Assembly (NCBI RefSeq): GCF_047739745.1
Contig: NZ_JBLLVA010000020.1
Coordinates: 1 to 64,000, forward strand
Direction of reading: 5' to 3'
Length of the DNA: 64,000 nucleotides
DNA from: Pseudaminobacter sp047739745
Lineage (GTDB): Bacteria > Pseudomonadota > Alphaproteobacteria > Rhizobiales > Rhizobiaceae
The translations under genes and the position numbers were made by a program. The notes under the pieces are model-generated. The model was not told the DNA's origin. It saw only the letters and a program-made list of their open reading frames with translations, and ran no database searches. Shown in pieces: positions 54,259 through 63,068 of this stretch (the stretch's first letter is position 1; the number at the start of each line of letters is the position of its first letter).

Positions 54259-54947
54259 ATGAGAGTTTTCCTTGTTGGTTGGATCATGCGTGTGGCCTGC
54301 CGGATGGTTGCAGCAAGGCTCTCTGGTGTTCCTGGCGCGGCGTCCCGCGCGCTTGCCAGGCTGGCGAAGCCCTTGGCGATCACCGCCCGGGCCTCGCTTC
54401 GCGTCAGCCCCGCATCCCGCGTGAGCCAGCATTCGAATTCGCGTATTGTCGGAAGCTGCCGTTTCCCCTTCACCGTCTGGACGCGTGCCTCGGGCAGCAT
54501 CGGAAAGGTGACCACCGAAATTTCCCACAGATCGGCCTCGACTATGCGTCTCGCACCCGAGGCCGTGTCTTTCTTGGCGCGCACGGTGCGAAAACCGATC
54601 GACAGTCCATCGAGCGCGCCGCTGCGCATCAGGCTCAAAACCTCGCGTGCCTTCTCGACTCCAGTGGCAAGCCGGCCGCGAACGAAAAGGCCGCGCGAGT
54701 CTTCCTTCAGCTCCGTCCAGGCACCGATCGGTTGGTTCGGGTCATGCTGGAACAGCATGCGAATGCGGGACGTCCCTCTTGTCCGCAGCGACTTGACGAA
54801 GGCGCCGGGCTCGACGATGTCCTTGCCCAGGTCCATGCGCCCGAACAGGCTGGCGTAGCCGGAAAACATTCCGTCGGTTTCGACTTCGCCCAAGGCGAGG
54901 TCGACATATTTGCGTTCGCATCGACGCACCATCGCGTTAGCGCTCAT
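54255..54947 (-). CDS. GTA prohead protease (g4)
   Basis: A 230-residue herpesvirus-like S78 protease. Catalytic residues are H68 (FQHDPNQPIG) and S116 (DGLSIGFRT). The C-terminal 50 residues (after KGKRQLPTIREFE) form the assembly tail. ATG 54947 has AGGAG upstream and overlaps the previous gene by 11 bases. Confidence 0.93.
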   Translation of the reverse strand: MSANAMVRRCERKYVDLALGEVETDGMFSGYASLFGRMDLGKDIVEPGAFVKSLRTRGTSRIRMLFQHDPNQPIGAWTELKEDSRGLFVRGRLATGVEKAREVLSLMRSGALDGLSIGFRTVRAKKDTASGARRIVEADLWEISVVTFPMLPEARVQTVKGKRQLPTIREFECWLTRDAGLTRSEARAVIAKGFASLASARDAAPGTPESLAATIRQATRMIQPTRKTLI

Positions 54948-55293
54948 CCACACTCTCCTGGTTCCGGTTTTTCTGGAGGAAGCGTCCGAGGCTGCTGTGC
55001 TGCAGCGTTCGCGCGGCAAAACCCAGCGCCCACCACGCGCACAGGCTCGCCACCGCCGCGCCCATCAGCACCAGCTCGCCCGGTCCGATGGCGTCCTGAA
55101 CACCAAGTTCGGCGGCAATCTTCAGCCCGGCGGTTCCACCGAACACCAGTCCGCAAACGACGCCGACGGCGAAACGCGCCGCCGCGTCGCGCCTTCCATG
55201 CGGCAGGATATAGGCGAGCGAAATCGCCGAGCCGGCGACCGCCCCTGCCCCTTTCGCCAGCCATATCCAGGCGGCGTCCGTCAGATCAGTCAT
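54937..55293 (-). CDS. GTA-associated small membrane protein (g3.5)
   Basis: A 118-residue protein with four hydrophobic segments (AGAVAGSAISLAYILP, RFAVGVVCGLVFGGTAG, PGELVLMGAAVASLCAWWALG). It occupies the g3.5 position between portal and protease and resembles the DUF6107 proteins found there. No role is known. ATG 55293 is chosen over longer starts that overlap the portal gene. Confidence 0.8.
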   Translation of the reverse strand: MTDLTDAAWIWLAKGAGAVAGSAISLAYILPHGRRDAAARFAVGVVCGLVFGGTAGLKIAAELGVQDAIGPGELVLMGAAVASLCAWWALGFAARTLQHSSLGRFLQKNRNQESVDER

Positions 55294-55322
55294 GTTGGAT
55301 ACCCTCGTGCAGAGTGTGACGA

Positions 55323-56504
55323 TCAGGCGAAGTCCCGAGGTTGATAGCCAACGGCCTCGCGTTTCTCGTCGTCGCTCAGGAATGAAGCGGCCCCCACTCG
55401 CGCCCACAGCGCATCCCGTTCCCCGGAGAGCCCATCCACCCGGTCGGCGTCGTACCAGAGCCGGAGATCACCCCCGAAACCCGGTCCGAGCCACGCCGAT
55501 AGTTCCTTGGCAATGCGGGCCACCAGCGGCAGGATCGTCAACCTGTAGAAAGCCCGGTTCGCCTCCTGGTAGTTGGCGTAGGTGTTGTCGCCGGGAATGC
55601 CGAGCAGCATCGGCGGCACCCCGAAGGCCAGCGCGATGTCGCGGCTGGCCGAGTGCTTCGCCTCGATGAAGTCCATGTCCTTCGGCGTCATACCCATGGC
55701 TTTCCAGTCCAGCCCGCCCTCCAGCAGCAGCGGCCGGCCAGCCCGGGTCATGCCCGAATATCCTTCCTCCAACTCGGCTTTCAGCCGGTCGAACTGCTCG
55801 TCGGTCAGGTTGCCGCCCTCCTTCGGCGCATAGACCAGCGCGCCGGAGGGCCTCGCCGAATTGTCGAGCAGCGCCTTGTTCCAGCGCCCGGCTGCATTGT
55901 GGGTGTCGAGCGCCGTCAGCGCCGCCTCAAGCGGCGCAAAGCCGTAATGATCGTCAAGAGGATGAAACAGCGTCAGATGCAGCGCCCCGCCTCCCTCGGC
56001 AGCCAGCGGAGTACGGCGCCTGCCGCTGCCTTCGCGATAGTCGAGCGCTACCGGCCAACCAGTTGAATCCGTGGCTACTGTCACCCGATCCGGACGCAGC
56101 AGATGCAGTTCCCGCGCGCCCTCTCCCGCATCGATCAATTCCAGATACGCATTTCCAGAAAGCAGCAGATGGCCATAGAGCGCTTCCAGGAACGAGGCGC
56201 CGGCCTGCCGCTGGTTGGGACGCTCCAGCAGCTTGAGCAGCGGGTGCTCTTCAAGTTCCGCGGCTCCCTCATAGAGCAGCCACGGCATTGCCGATGCTGT
56301 CTCGCAGATCAGCCGCACGGCGCGGTGCACGATCGGATTGCGCATATATCCTTCGCGTGCCAACGCCGCATAATCCCGTCGTGTCCAGCGCGCCTCGCCC
56401 TGCGCATGTATCGCGACAAACCCGCCCGCCCCGCCTCCGCTCTTGCGTTCGGGCCGAGCGCCGCCGTTCCCCGCCATGCGAGGCCAAGGCCAATTCCAAG
56501 CCAT
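55323..56504 (-). CDS. GTA portal protein, HK97 family (g3)
   Basis: A 393-residue portal subunit forming the dodecameric DNA gate. Family markers are the NPIVHRAVRLICETASAMPW wing, LLSGNAYLELI, and PPMLLGIPGDNTYANYQEANRAFYRLT in outline near 280-310. It starts 174 bases after the terminase gene; that gap has no gene I can support. Confidence 0.95.
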   Translation of the reverse strand: MAWNWPWPRMAGNGGARPERKSGGGAGGFVAIHAQGEARWTRRDYAALAREGYMRNPIVHRAVRLICETASAMPWLLYEGAAELEEHPLLKLLERPNQRQAGASFLEALYGHLLLSGNAYLELIDAGEGARELHLLRPDRVTVATDSTGWPVALDYREGSGRRRTPLAAEGGGALHLTLFHPLDDHYGFAPLEAALTALDTHNAAGRWNKALLDNSARPSGALVYAPKEGGNLTDEQFDRLKAELEEGYSGMTRAGRPLLLEGGLDWKAMGMTPKDMDFIEAKHSASRDIALAFGVPPMLLGIPGDNTYANYQEANRAFYRLTILPLVARIAKELSAWLGPGFGGDLRLWYDADRVDGLSGERDALWARVGAASFLSDDEKREAVGYQPRDFA

Positions 56505-56678
56505 CTATCCATCCTGTGTGATTGAAAATGCCGACGCCGGATGCGTCCCACTGAGCGCATGGTGCTTCAGGGTGTATTGAGATCCAGGTTCAGGACGTGC
56601 CGACAATGGTGGTTTTCGAGAACATGAGCACAGAAGAGCGCCGTTTGCAGGCCGCCATGGACTGAATACCAACACACC

Positions 56679-58022
56679 CTAGACGAAATCGCGGATGCGC
56701 GGCATCGCGACAGTGTCCGGCATCAGTTCCGTGATTGCCCAGACAAGAGCGTCGACCCGATCCGGCGACCTGTTGTTCGAGAGACCGTTCGGTCCGAAGT
56801 CGCACATCTCGTCTTCCAGTTCGGCAAAGCGACCAGCATGAAGCACCTTGCCTTGCTGGTAGAGTGCCGCCACCGGTTCGGCGCGCAGCCACTTGCCGCG
56901 CTTTGCCCGCACCGCCCGCACCGGCACGCTAGAATCCACGGTCCGGATCACCGCCGTCACCATGTCGCCGCCCTGATTGACTTCGGCTACGATGCAGTCT
57001 GCCTGGAGCCGGTGGAACAGCGCCACCGCCGCGCCTGCCCAGTCCTGTGGCTTTGCGGCGCGCAGCGTCGCATCCGCCAGCACGATCGCCCTTCCAGCGT
57101 CATCCATTCCCGCGGCGACGATGCCGCATGCATCGGATGTGACGCGCGAACTCGCGGGCGGGTCCACCGCCACCACGATGCGGCGCAGTTCCGGCACTTC
57201 GCCGAGAAATGCGTTTTCGATGCAATCGCGGGACCACAGTGCATCCTCGCGGTCCTCGATCAGTTCGCCCTCCAGCTCCTGGCGGCCCAGATGCGTTCCC
57301 GCGTAGCGCTTGCGCACCATGTCGAGAAATCCCGGCGCCAGATTGCCGGCGTTCTCGGCCGTGCGGATGCGCGTCACCGCGACCGTTGGATCGGCAAGCA
57401 GCCGCTTCAGCAATTTCATCGGCTTGGGCGTGGTCGTAATCAGTTGCCGTGGTCGCTCTCCCAGCCGAAGGCCGAACTGCAGCATGTCGAAGCACGCCTC
57501 GGCATGTTTCCATTTCGCCAGCTCGTCGCACCACGCCGCCTCGAATTGCGGCCCCCGCAGGCTTTCGGGATTCTCGGAGGAAAATATCTGCGCCACCGCG
57601 CCATTGTCCCAAACCAGACGGCGCCGGCTTGCCTCGAAGCGCGGGCGGTCATGCCGGGAAATTGTCATGATGCCGGAAGGGCCTTCGATCATCACCTCGC
57701 GAACATCGCCGAGCGTCTCACCGATCAGGGCAATGCGCCCATGCCTCCGGTCGGCGAATGGTGAAAACCCGCGTACCAGGCTGTTCACCCATTCCGCACC
57801 CAACCGCGTCTTTCCGGCGCCGCGACCGCCGACGACCAACCAGGTCTGTGGAGGCCCGTCGAGCATGTACTGCTCTATGCGCGCTTCGGTGAACCATTCC
57901 CGTCCTATCAACGGGATCGCTTCAGCCTTCAGATTTTGCCTTGCCCAGTTGCTTTGCGTATCCTGTCGCCAACTCGACAATTCGCTGGTCGATCCGTTTA
58001 AGTGCTCCGGCCATGTCTGCAT
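56679..58022 (-). CDS. GTA large terminase (g2)
   Basis: A 447-residue DNA-packaging motor. The ATPase has Walker A GGRGAGKT (65-72) and Walker B with D166-E167 (AAWCDELAKW); the nuclease domain has D287 (VVAVDPPA) and the later acidic residues (DRVDALVWAI). The first 35 residues overlap g1 by 101 bases, so the true start may be a later TTG near 57910; the catalytic core is unaffected. Confidence 0.93.
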   Translation of the reverse strand: MQTWPEHLNGSTSELSSWRQDTQSNWARQNLKAEAIPLIGREWFTEARIEQYMLDGPPQTWLVVGGRGAGKTRLGAEWVNSLVRGFSPFADRRHGRIALIGETLGDVREVMIEGPSGIMTISRHDRPRFEASRRRLVWDNGAVAQIFSSENPESLRGPQFEAAWCDELAKWKHAEACFDMLQFGLRLGERPRQLITTTPKPMKLLKRLLADPTVAVTRIRTAENAGNLAPGFLDMVRKRYAGTHLGRQELEGELIEDREDALWSRDCIENAFLGEVPELRRIVVAVDPPASSRVTSDACGIVAAGMDDAGRAIVLADATLRAAKPQDWAGAAVALFHRLQADCIVAEVNQGGDMVTAVIRTVDSSVPVRAVRAKRGKWLRAEPVAALYQQGKVLHAGRFAELEDEMCDFGPNGLSNNRSPDRVDALVWAITELMPDTVAMPRIRDFV

Positions 58023-58389
58023 CTCGTCTCATCTGGTTCTCTTTCGCGCCATCGTCGAGACGCGTGATTTCGCCGATTTTTTCGAGTGTGCGCGTCAATG
58101 CGGAAATCGCATCGATGCGCGCCTTGTCGAGCGTACCCGCGCCGCCCTCCTTTCCCATCCCGATTGCTTCCACTTCGCCGATCAGCCGATCGACCACTTT
58201 CGCCAGCCTGGCCTTCGGACCAGACCGTATCGCGGCCGGATCTTGACGGACCCATTTTTCGCGCGCCGCCCGTCTTTCGATCGAAGCTGCCGACCTTCCG
58301 GTCGCCAGCGCCAATCGCTCGATATCCGGCCGCGCGCCCTCATAAAGGGCACGCATCGCCGTCCACCGCTCATCAGTGTGTGTTACCAT
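57922..58389 (-). CDS. GTA small terminase (g1)
   Basis: A 155-residue protein with an N-terminal helix-turn-helix-like part (RLALATGRSAASIERRAAREKW) and a helical C-terminus, the pattern of phage small terminases. RcGTA g1 plays this role. ATG 58389 has GGAGAG upstream. First gene of the cluster. Confidence 0.82.
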   Translation of the reverse strand: MVTHTDERWTAMRALYEGARPDIERLALATGRSAASIERRAAREKWVRQDPAAIRSGPKARLAKVVDRLIGEVEAIGMGKEGGAGTLDKARIDAISALTRTLEKIGEITRLDDGAKENQMRRDADMAGALKRIDQRIVELATGYAKQLGKAKSEG

Positions 58390-58507
58390 CAAATCTCTCC
58401 GGGCTGTTTGAAGCGGTCGAAGGAACCGGCCGTGGCACCCAAGGGTGCCGGCGGCATCCCCCAAAACATGGGAGGCGCGCTGGCCACACTTTTCCGACGA
58501 TAAGGAA

Positions 58508-58536
58508 ACTCTACCAAAGCACCGTCACGGTGTCAA
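58508..58536 (-). promoter_or_regulatory. Sigma70-type promoter of the GTA cluster
   Basis: On the minus strand a perfect -35 TTGACA (58531-58536), a 17-base spacer and a -10 TAGAGT (58508-58513) point at g1, about 110 bases before its start codon. A/T-rich DNA upstream (58537-58570) could act as an UP element. The rest of the 320-base gap to the penicillin-binding protein gene shows no gene. Confidence 0.75.
58520..58532 (-). promoter_or_regulatory. Palindromic operator inside the GTA promoter
   Basis: CACCGT-G-ACGGTG is a perfect 6-1-6 inverted repeat covering the spacer and the last two bases of the -35 box. Bound protein would block RNA polymerase. The regulator is not encoded in the cluster. 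Confidence 0.6.
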
Positions 58537-58709
58537 GAATATATTCCTATTCTCTTCAAAATTTTTCGAGCCCGCCGTAGCGCTTGGATTTCGCTTGCCG
58601 CATCCGATAATATTGAGCAAAAGACGCTGTTTCAGTGTCGGCAGGAAGGTCGCCATTTAGCCGCCCGCACCTATTTGAGACTCTTGAGAGCTAAGCCGGA
58701 CACTGAAAA

Positions 58710-60866
58710 ATGGACGACCCCCTCGAAGCGCGAAAGCCGAAGGCCCCGAAAGCCGGCAGATTGCTGGCGATCGATGCTTGGATCGATTCGTCCCTCTACG
58801 AAGCCGGCTTCAAGGCGCGCGAGTTCTGGGAAACGCTGACCATCTTCTTTCGGCGCTTCCGTGTCAGCGGCTGGCGGCGCGGCATCATAGAGTTGCTGAG
58901 CGAAGGTTTTACCATGGGCGCCGCCGCCTCGGTGGTCATGCTGGCGCTTGCCTTGCCTGCTTTCGAGGAAACCGCCGGAAACTGGCGTCAGCAAGACGAT
59001 TTTGCCGTCACCTTCGTAGACCGATATGGCGACGAAATCGGCCAGCGTGGCATCATCCAGCGCGATTCGGTTCCCGTCGATGAAATGCCCGATCACGTCA
59101 TCAAGGCGGTGCTGGCGACAGAGGACCGCCGATTTTTCGAACATTACGGCATCGACTTCCTCGGCCTGGTCCGCGCAATGTCCGAAAACGTGCGCGCCAA
59201 TTCCGTCGTGCAGGGCGGATCGAGCATTACCCAGCAGCTTGCGAAAAATCTCTTCCTCACCAATGAGCGCACCGTAGAGCGCAAGGTCAAGGAAGCCTTT
59301 CTCGCCGTTTGGCTGGAAATGAACCTATCGAAGAAGGAAATCCTGCAGCTCTACCTCGACCGCGCCTATATGGGCGGCGGCACGTTCGGCATCGCCGCGG
59401 CCGCGGATTTCTATTTCGGCAAGCAGGTCAAGGACCTTAACCTCGCCGAAGCGGCCATGCTCGCCGGCCTGTTCAAGGCTCCGGCCAAATATGCTCCCCA
59501 CATCAATCTTCCGGCTGCGCGCGCCCGGGCCAACGTCGTTTTGACCAATCTGGTGCAAGGCGGCTTCATGACCGAAGGCCAGGTCCTTTCCGCACGACTC
59601 CACCCTGCCGATATCGTCGACCGCGGCGACCGCAAGAGCCCCGACTATTTCCTCGACTGGGCCTTTGAGGAGGTCAAGCGTGTCGCTCCCCAATCGGGCA
59701 CGCATTCGATAGTGGCTCGCACCACCATCGACATGAACATCCAGCGCGCCGCGGAGGAATCGGTCGAATTCTACCTGCGCCAGAACGGCAAGGAATATCG
59801 CGTCACCGAAGGCGCTGTCGTCGTCCTTGAAAACAACGGCGCGGTTCGCGCCATGGTCGGCGGGCGCGACTATGGCACCAGCCAATTCAATCGTGCCACA
59901 AAGGCGTTGCGCCAGGCAGGCTCGTCCTTCAAGCCTTATGTCTACGCGACCGCCATGGAGCACGGCTTCACACCGGATTCGATCGTTTCAGATGGACCGA
60001 TAAGCTGGGGCGCCTGGTCGCCAAAGAATTACGGCCGCAGTTATTCCGGCCGCACGACGCTCGCCATGGCCCTCATAAGGTCCATCAATACTGTCCCCGT
60101 CAGATTGGCGAAGGATCACCTCACCATTCCGCCGATCAAGGCGATGGCCGAGGCCATGGGCGTCGAGTCGCCGATTGAAAACTTCAAGACGATGGTGCTC
60201 GGCACGTCCGGCATGACCGTCATGGACCAGGCCACCGGCTACAATGTTTTCGCCAATGGCGGTTTTGCCGGCACCCGCCATGGTATCACGCAGCTTTTGT
60301 CGCATGCCGGCAACGTTCTCTATGAATTTGACCGGGACGCGCCGAAACCGAAGCGCGTTTTGTCGGAAAAAGCGCTTTCCGATATGAATTCCATTCTGGT
60401 CCAGATTCCCGAGATCGGCACCGCTCGTCGTGCGGCGCTTCCGGCAATCCGCTCCGCGGGCAAGACCGGCACCACGCAAAACTACCGCGACGCCTGGTAC
60501 GTCGGCTTCACCGGCAATTACACCGCTGCCGTATGGCTCGGAAATGACGATTTTTCACCCACCAGGGAGATGACCGGCGGCTCCCTGCCCGCCATGGTTT
60601 GGCACCGGCTGATGACCTACGCGCATCAAAACATCGACATAAAGCCGATACCTGGCATCAGGGACCCGTTCGTCGATGCGACCGTCGCCGCAAAAGCGGC
60701 CGAGGCAGAAAAAAAGGCGGCGCAGGAAGCATCCGCCACAACCGCCGAACGGCCGCCGGTCCTTTCGAGCACCACGACGCGAACGCTGCTGGAAATAAAC
60801 GAGATCTTCCGCACGGCTCCGGTCCTGGAGGCTCCCGCCGAGCCCAAGAAGCTCTCCGCCCTGTGA
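58710..60866 (+). CDS. Bifunctional penicillin-binding protein 1A-type
   Basis: A 718-residue class A PBP that polymerises and cross-links peptidoglycan. A membrane helix (about 68-86) precedes the GT51 transglycosylase with catalytic E138 (LATEDRRFFEHYG) and GGSSITQQLAKNL. The transpeptidase has S405/K408 (SSFKP), the SIN motif (RSINTVPV) and KTGTTQNYRD. The tail ends in an Ala/Glu-rich linker. It is divergent from the GTA cluster. Confidence 0.95.
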   Translation: MDDPLEARKPKAPKAGRLLAIDAWIDSSLYEAGFKAREFWETLTIFFRRFRVSGWRRGIIELLSEGFTMGAAASVVMLALALPAFEETAGNWRQQDDFAVTFVDRYGDEIGQRGIIQRDSVPVDEMPDHVIKAVLATEDRRFFEHYGIDFLGLVRAMSENVRANSVVQGGSSITQQLAKNLFLTNERTVERKVKEAFLAVWLEMNLSKKEILQLYLDRAYMGGGTFGIAAAADFYFGKQVKDLNLAEAAMLAGLFKAPAKYAPHINLPAARARANVVLTNLVQGGFMTEGQVLSARLHPADIVDRGDRKSPDYFLDWAFEEVKRVAPQSGTHSIVARTTIDMNIQRAAEESVEFYLRQNGKEYRVTEGAVVVLENNGAVRAMVGGRDYGTSQFNRATKALRQAGSSFKPYVYATAMEHGFTPDSIVSDGPISWGAWSPKNYGRSYSGRTTLAMALIRSINTVPVRLAKDHLTIPPIKAMAEAMGVESPIENFKTMVLGTSGMTVMDQATGYNVFANGGFAGTRHGITQLLSHAGNVLYEFDRDAPKPKRVLSEKALSDMNSILVQIPEIGTARRAALPAIRSAGKTGTTQNYRDAWYVGFTGNYTAAVWLGNDDFSPTREMTGGSLPAMVWHRLMTYAHQNIDIKPIPGIRDPFVDATVAAKAAEAEKKAAQEASATTAERPPVLSSTTTRTLLEINEIFRTAPVLEAPAEPKKLSAL

Positions 60867-60974
60867 GAACGCCCTGCGTTCTTGCCGCTCATTGCCGCCC
60901 GTTTGCGCGTGCTATTCTCTTGCCTTCATCGCTCCAGGAGGGATAGTGCGGCCCATCTCTCTCTTCGGCATGTC

Positions 60975-61559
60975 ATGCTTAAAACCACATTTCTCGTAGC
61001 GCTGTTTCTTGCTGTCGCCGTTGTCGGAGGCGGTGCAAGCGTCTGGTACGCTTTGGACGCTCAGGAAGGTGTCGGCGCCGTCACGATCGGTAGCTGGACC
61101 GCCTTCCCCGAGATCGGCACGCCGGATGCCGATCCTTATTCGCGGGCGCGGATCGCGAGAGAAGGCGTGTTGACTCTCGGCCGGGCGGAAGGGCTCGCCT
61201 TCATCGCGCAGCGGGATTCGCGCGGCGATATCCTTCGTCGCAACTGTGTCTACCGGATCGAAGGCAGCGTGCCTCCGGCGAGGTTCTGGACGCTCTACGC
61301 CGCCGATGCAAACCTGTCAGCTCTCAAAGCGAAGAACGGCCGTCCATCGGCGCTGCATTCATATGAAGTGCTTCATAGGCCCCGCAACAAGCTCATCATT
61401 CTTGCAGGCCGCCATCCCGAGCCCGGCAATTGGCTGCCGCTACAAGGGTCGGGCGACATGTTCCTTGTGCTCACCCTTTACGATACGACGATTGCCAGCA
61501 GCACCGGCATTGCCGACGTCGAGCTGCCGGCGATAACGAAGTCGGGCTGCGATGCTTAA
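60975..61559 (+). CDS. DUF1214 family protein
   Basis: A 194-residue protein with an N-terminal membrane helix (about 3-22) and a DUF1214 beta-sandwich domain (RFWTLYAADANLSAL, WLPLQGSGDMFLVLTLYD). ATG 60975 starts the hydrophobic segment directly. It overlaps the next gene by eight bases. DUF1214 and DUF1254 often form one protein; here they are two. Confidence 0.87.
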   Translation: MLKTTFLVALFLAVAVVGGGASVWYALDAQEGVGAVTIGSWTAFPEIGTPDADPYSRARIAREGVLTLGRAEGLAFIAQRDSRGDILRRNCVYRIEGSVPPARFWTLYAADANLSALKAKNGRPSALHSYEVLHRPRNKLIILAGRHPEPGNWLPLQGSGDMFLVLTLYDTTIASSTGIADVELPAITKSGCDA

Positions 61560-62094
61560 GCTCCTTCACGCCCTTCTCCTCGGCCTGCTGGGCGCGGCAA
61601 TCGTGCATATCGCGGTGCTGCTGCTCATTCCGGAGTTTGCCGAACGGGACGCCTGGTCGCGTCTTGCCTCCGCGTCCGGCCTTTACACGGCAACCCCCTT
61701 ACATGCCGAGCCGGGCGTGACACCGACGGTCAAGTCCGTCGACCCGCTCTTTCTTGCCGCAACCTGTCGTTTCGATCTTTCAGACGGCACCGTGCAGGCG
61801 CAGGCATCTGGTGACATCCCGTTCTGGTCGGTGTCAGTCTACAACCGCGCCGGCGAAAACATCTACAGCTTCAACGATCGAACCGCCACCAGTGGAAATC
61901 TGGATCTTGTCGTTCTCACGCCGGAGCAGATGATCGAAGTGCGCAAAATCCTGCCCCCGGAATATCAGAAGTCCATCTTCGCCGAGCTGCCAATCGACGA
62001 AGGCATCGTGGTCGTTCGTGCTTTCGTCCCGGACGACAGTTGGCGGCCAAAGGTCTCCGCCTTTCTCGACGGCCTCTCCTGCTCGTCGCGCTAG
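61552..62094 (+). CDS. DUF1254 family protein
   Basis: A 180-residue envelope protein with one N-terminal helix (about 4-26) and a DUF1254-type domain (DPLFLAATCRFDLSDG, PFWSVSVYNRAGENIYSFND). It is translationally coupled to the DUF1214 gene, so the two probably form a complex at the membrane. No activity is known. Confidence 0.87.
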   Translation: MLKLLHALLLGLLGAAIVHIAVLLLIPEFAERDAWSRLASASGLYTATPLHAEPGVTPTVKSVDPLFLAATCRFDLSDGTVQAQASGDIPFWSVSVYNRAGENIYSFNDRTATSGNLDLVVLTPEQMIEVRKILPPEYQKSIFAELPIDEGIVVVRAFVPDDSWRPKVSAFLDGLSCSSR

Positions 62095-62285
62095 TTGCGG
62101 GGAGCCGGCCTGACGCGGACCGATGCGGCCGATCCCGATGGCAAATGGCCGCCAGCCGCCTCCATCACCGCCCGCCGCTCATAGCGAACACCTGGAAAGA
62201 TGATGATGGACGCCGGCGTCCCCTGCGGACGTTTGTGATGATTGGTTGCCGCTTTTCTCGGCACGAAAGACAGTATGCTGCCCAT
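62091..62285 (-). CDS. Small conserved-type hypothetical protein, 64 aa
   Basis: A 64-residue basic protein (start MGSILSFVPRKAATN, core ASIIIFPGVRYER, end SVRVRPAPRN). The ASIIIFPGVRYER core looks like a short protein I recall from Rhizobiales. GGGAAG lies before ATG 62285; a longer upstream frame is not needed. A consensus CtrA box lies 75 bases upstream. Confidence 0.6.
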   Translation of the reverse strand: MGSILSFVPRKAATNHHKRPQGTPASIIIFPGVRYERRAVMEAAGGHLPSGSAASVRVRPAPRN

Positions 62286-62359
62286 GACACGCGCTTCCCT
62301 CTCGGTCTGACCGGAGCAATGACGCAACGCCTCCATGTCAGATAAGGCACAGCAGAGGG

Positions 62360-62374
62360 TTAACAGTCGGTTAA
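62360..62374 (-). promoter_or_regulatory. Consensus CtrA-type box, TTAA-N7-TTAA
   Basis: TTAACAGTCGGTTAA matches the cell-cycle regulator CtrA consensus exactly. It lies between the leftward 64-aa gene (start 62285) and the rightward RcnB-like gene (start 62606), in a 320-base gap with no other gene. Confidence 0.5.
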
Positions 62375-62521
62375 AGCCAAATCGTCGATATGAGCGAGGC
62401 GCATTGTCGCTCGGCAACCTCGGCAAGATGGAGATGAATGTCCCGAATCGTGTGCTCCGCACGGATGCCGCCTGCCGTCCTCTTCTTCTTAATCGAATTA
62501 ACTCTCGTAAATGCCTGGTTC

Positions 62522-62539
62522 CATTACGAAAAGGTAATG
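62522..62539 (+). promoter_or_regulatory. Inverted repeat CATTAC-N6-GTAATG upstream of the RcnB-like gene
   Basis: A perfect 6-6-6 inverted repeat 66 bases before the start codon. Its first 11 bases, CATTACGAAAA, are also upstream of degP in the same orientation and at a similar distance. Confidence 0.5.
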
Positions 62540-62605
62540 TCAGTGTTCAGTTTCGGTTCATCACCCGATCGCTAGGTTCCGAGCGTCAGTAACGAGGAAA
62601 GTTCG

Positions 62606-62956
62606 ATGAAACTGTTCACCCGCTCGATTCTCATAGCCGTCGCGTTTTCAATGTTGGCGGTCCCTATGGCGCAAGCGCAGCAACGCCATGATAGCTCCCG
62701 TCATTACAGCCAGTCGAAGCGATATGACCATCGCGCCAATGAGAGATACGACACTCACCGGCACCTGAAGAAGCGGCACCACTGGGCCAAGGGCAAAAGA
62801 GTTCCGGATTGGCAGCGCCGACAGGCCATTCGCGACTATCATCGTCATGGCCTGAAACGTCCCGGTCGTGGTCAGCAATGGGTGAAGGTCGACAATGACT
62901 ATCTGCTGATCAGCCTGGCATCCGGCATCATTAGCGGCATAGTCGCGGCTCGATAG
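62606..62956 (+). CDS. RcnB-like periplasmic protein
   Basis: A 116-residue secreted protein: signal peptide (1-24, ending AQAQ), a His/Arg/Tyr-rich middle (about 28-75) able to bind metal, and the RcnB-type C-terminus (GLKRPGRGQQWVKVDNDYLLISLASGII in outline). RcnB in E. coli helps nickel and cobalt homeostasis; rhizobial members are poorly known. A strong terminator follows. Confidence 0.85.
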   Translation: MKLFTRSILIAVAFSMLAVPMAQAQQRHDSSRHYSQSKRYDHRANERYDTHRHLKKRHHWAKGKRVPDWQRRQAIRDYHRHGLKRPGRGQQWVKVDNDYLLISLASGIISGIVAAR

Positions 62957-62978
62957 AAGATGCCGCATTCAGTCGAAG

Positions 62979-63007
62979 AACCCCGGCCATCGAGCCGGGG
63001 TTTTTTT
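62979..63007 (+). terminator. Terminator after the RcnB-like gene
   Basis: AACCCCGGC pairs with GCCGGGGTT across a six-base loop, followed by a run of T residues (63001-63007). Confidence 0.9.
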
Positions 63008-63068
63008 CGTGTGTGATATGCGTTGCCGACCGCCGCACGGAAGGCGAAGCCTGATGCGAGCCGCCGCC

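Larger units (their letters stand above)
43828..58389 (-). mobile_element. Gene transfer agent (RcGTA-type) structural cluster
   Basis: Seventeen collinear genes in the order g1, g2, g3, g3.5, g4, g5, g6, g7, small gene, g8, g9, g10, g10.1, g11, g12, g13, g14, g15 match the Rhodobacter capsulatus GTA. All frames are intact. There is no integrase, repressor, replication or lysis gene inside, so it cannot spread as a phage. Its predicted product is a headful-packaging particle carrying random host DNA. Confidence 0.93.

Noticed and set aside
56505..56678. Possible 22-codon gene and inverted repeat (GGGTGTGTTG / CAATACACCC) between terminase and portal genes
   Set aside because: No ribosome binding site for the frame, and the repeat arms are imperfect and about 90 bases apart.
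43828..58389. Ordinary prophage
   Set aside because: No integrase, repressor, replication or lysis module and no att repeats; gene order and the g3.5, g10.1 and g15 features are those of a GTA.
60866..60882. Hairpin AGAACGC-CCT-GCGTTCT overlapping the penicillin-binding protein stop, as terminator
   Set aside because: The stem is perfect but short, and no T-run follows.
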